Shown: piece by piece, positions 5,788 to 5,883 of the stretch
Position numbering within the stretch: position 1 is the first letter of the stretch
How the letters are laid out: every line of letters starts with the position of its first letter
Assembly (NCBI GenBank): GCA_023488925.1
Contig: JAMDDA010000188.1
Span: 1 to 5,883, forward strand
Source of the DNA: Actinomycetota bacterium
GTDB lineage: Bacteria; Actinomycetota; Thermoleophilia; RBG-16-64-13
Length of the DNA stretch: 5,883 nt
Direction: 5' to 3'
Notes under the pieces: generated by a model
Database searches by the model: none
What the model was told of the DNA's origin: nothing
The model's input: only the letters and a program-made list of their open reading frames with translations
Program-made: the position numbers and the translations under genes

Positions 5788-5883
5788 GCCCCGTTCGTCG
5801 AGCCGGTCGGGTCTCCCCGCCCAGGTGACCCTTGATCCCGCGCATGAAGTACCTCGCCGCTTTGGGTCCCCCTGCTCCCTTGC

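Larger units (their letters stand above)
5650..5883. other. Terminal non-coding stretch
   Basis: No reading frame here shows a recognisable domain. A minus-strand frame is open from the right edge to about 5636 and would overlap the PKD gene by 14 bp, but it is Arg/Pro-rich, reads through the perfect hairpin, and has no supporting motif. It could at most be the tail of a gene lying to the right. The visible content is two hairpins described separately. Confidence 0.5.

Noticed and set aside
5636..5883. Minus-strand open frame entering from the right edge
   Set aside because: No domain, unusual composition, passes through a perfect hairpin and overlaps the PKD gene end; cannot be supported without sequence to the right.
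1..5883. CRISPR array, tRNA, rRNA, insertion sequence or defence system
   Set aside because: No regularly spaced direct repeats, no terminal inverted repeats with a transposase, no tRNA-like cloverleaf and no nuclease or helicase motifs were seen.

Overview
This window looks like chromosomal DNA from a high-GC bacterium with an S-layer-type envelope, most plausibly a GC-rich Bacillota lineage such as Symbiobacterium, Thermaerobacter or Limnochorda relatives. The reasons are S-layer homology (SLH) domains in two proteins, a secreted YkwD-type CAP domain fused to SLH, strong AGGAGG/GAGGTG Shine-Dalgarno sites, and coding regions rich in G/C at the third codon position. The assignment to a lineage is inference; no marker gene is present.

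The left two thirds (1-3793) are a minus-strand cluster read right to left. First comes a secreted protein with three SLH domains that ends inside an Ig-like domain (3793-2870). Its stop overlaps, as ATGA, the start of a 589-residue chain of five Ig/FN3-like modules that has no signal peptide (2873-1104). After 59 bp comes a secreted CAP-domain protein with C-terminal SLH domains (1044 to beyond the left edge). The first two reading frames look like one large S-layer-like protein broken by a -1 frame change. The third is probably co-transcribed.

A divergent intergenic region (3794-3957) is locally AT-richer. It carries a good sigma-A-type promoter for the plus strand, a 10-bp palindrome (ACCACGTGGT) and good ribosome-binding sites on both sides. 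From it the plus strand encodes a secreted 563-residue protein (3958-5649) with a large N-terminal domain I cannot name, one PKD domain, and the C-terminal module that often follows PKD domains in extracellular proteins. The last 234 bp hold no convincing gene. They contain a perfect 10-bp hairpin without a T-tract, a plausible terminator, and a weaker second hairpin.

Functionally this is a cell-surface locus: two wall-anchored products (SLH adhesion/structural protein, SLH-anchored CAP protein) and a divergently transcribed secreted beta-sandwich protein. I see no mobile element, CRISPR array, RNA gene, or defence or biosynthetic system. The strongest point for follow-up is the broken SLH/Ig reading frame.
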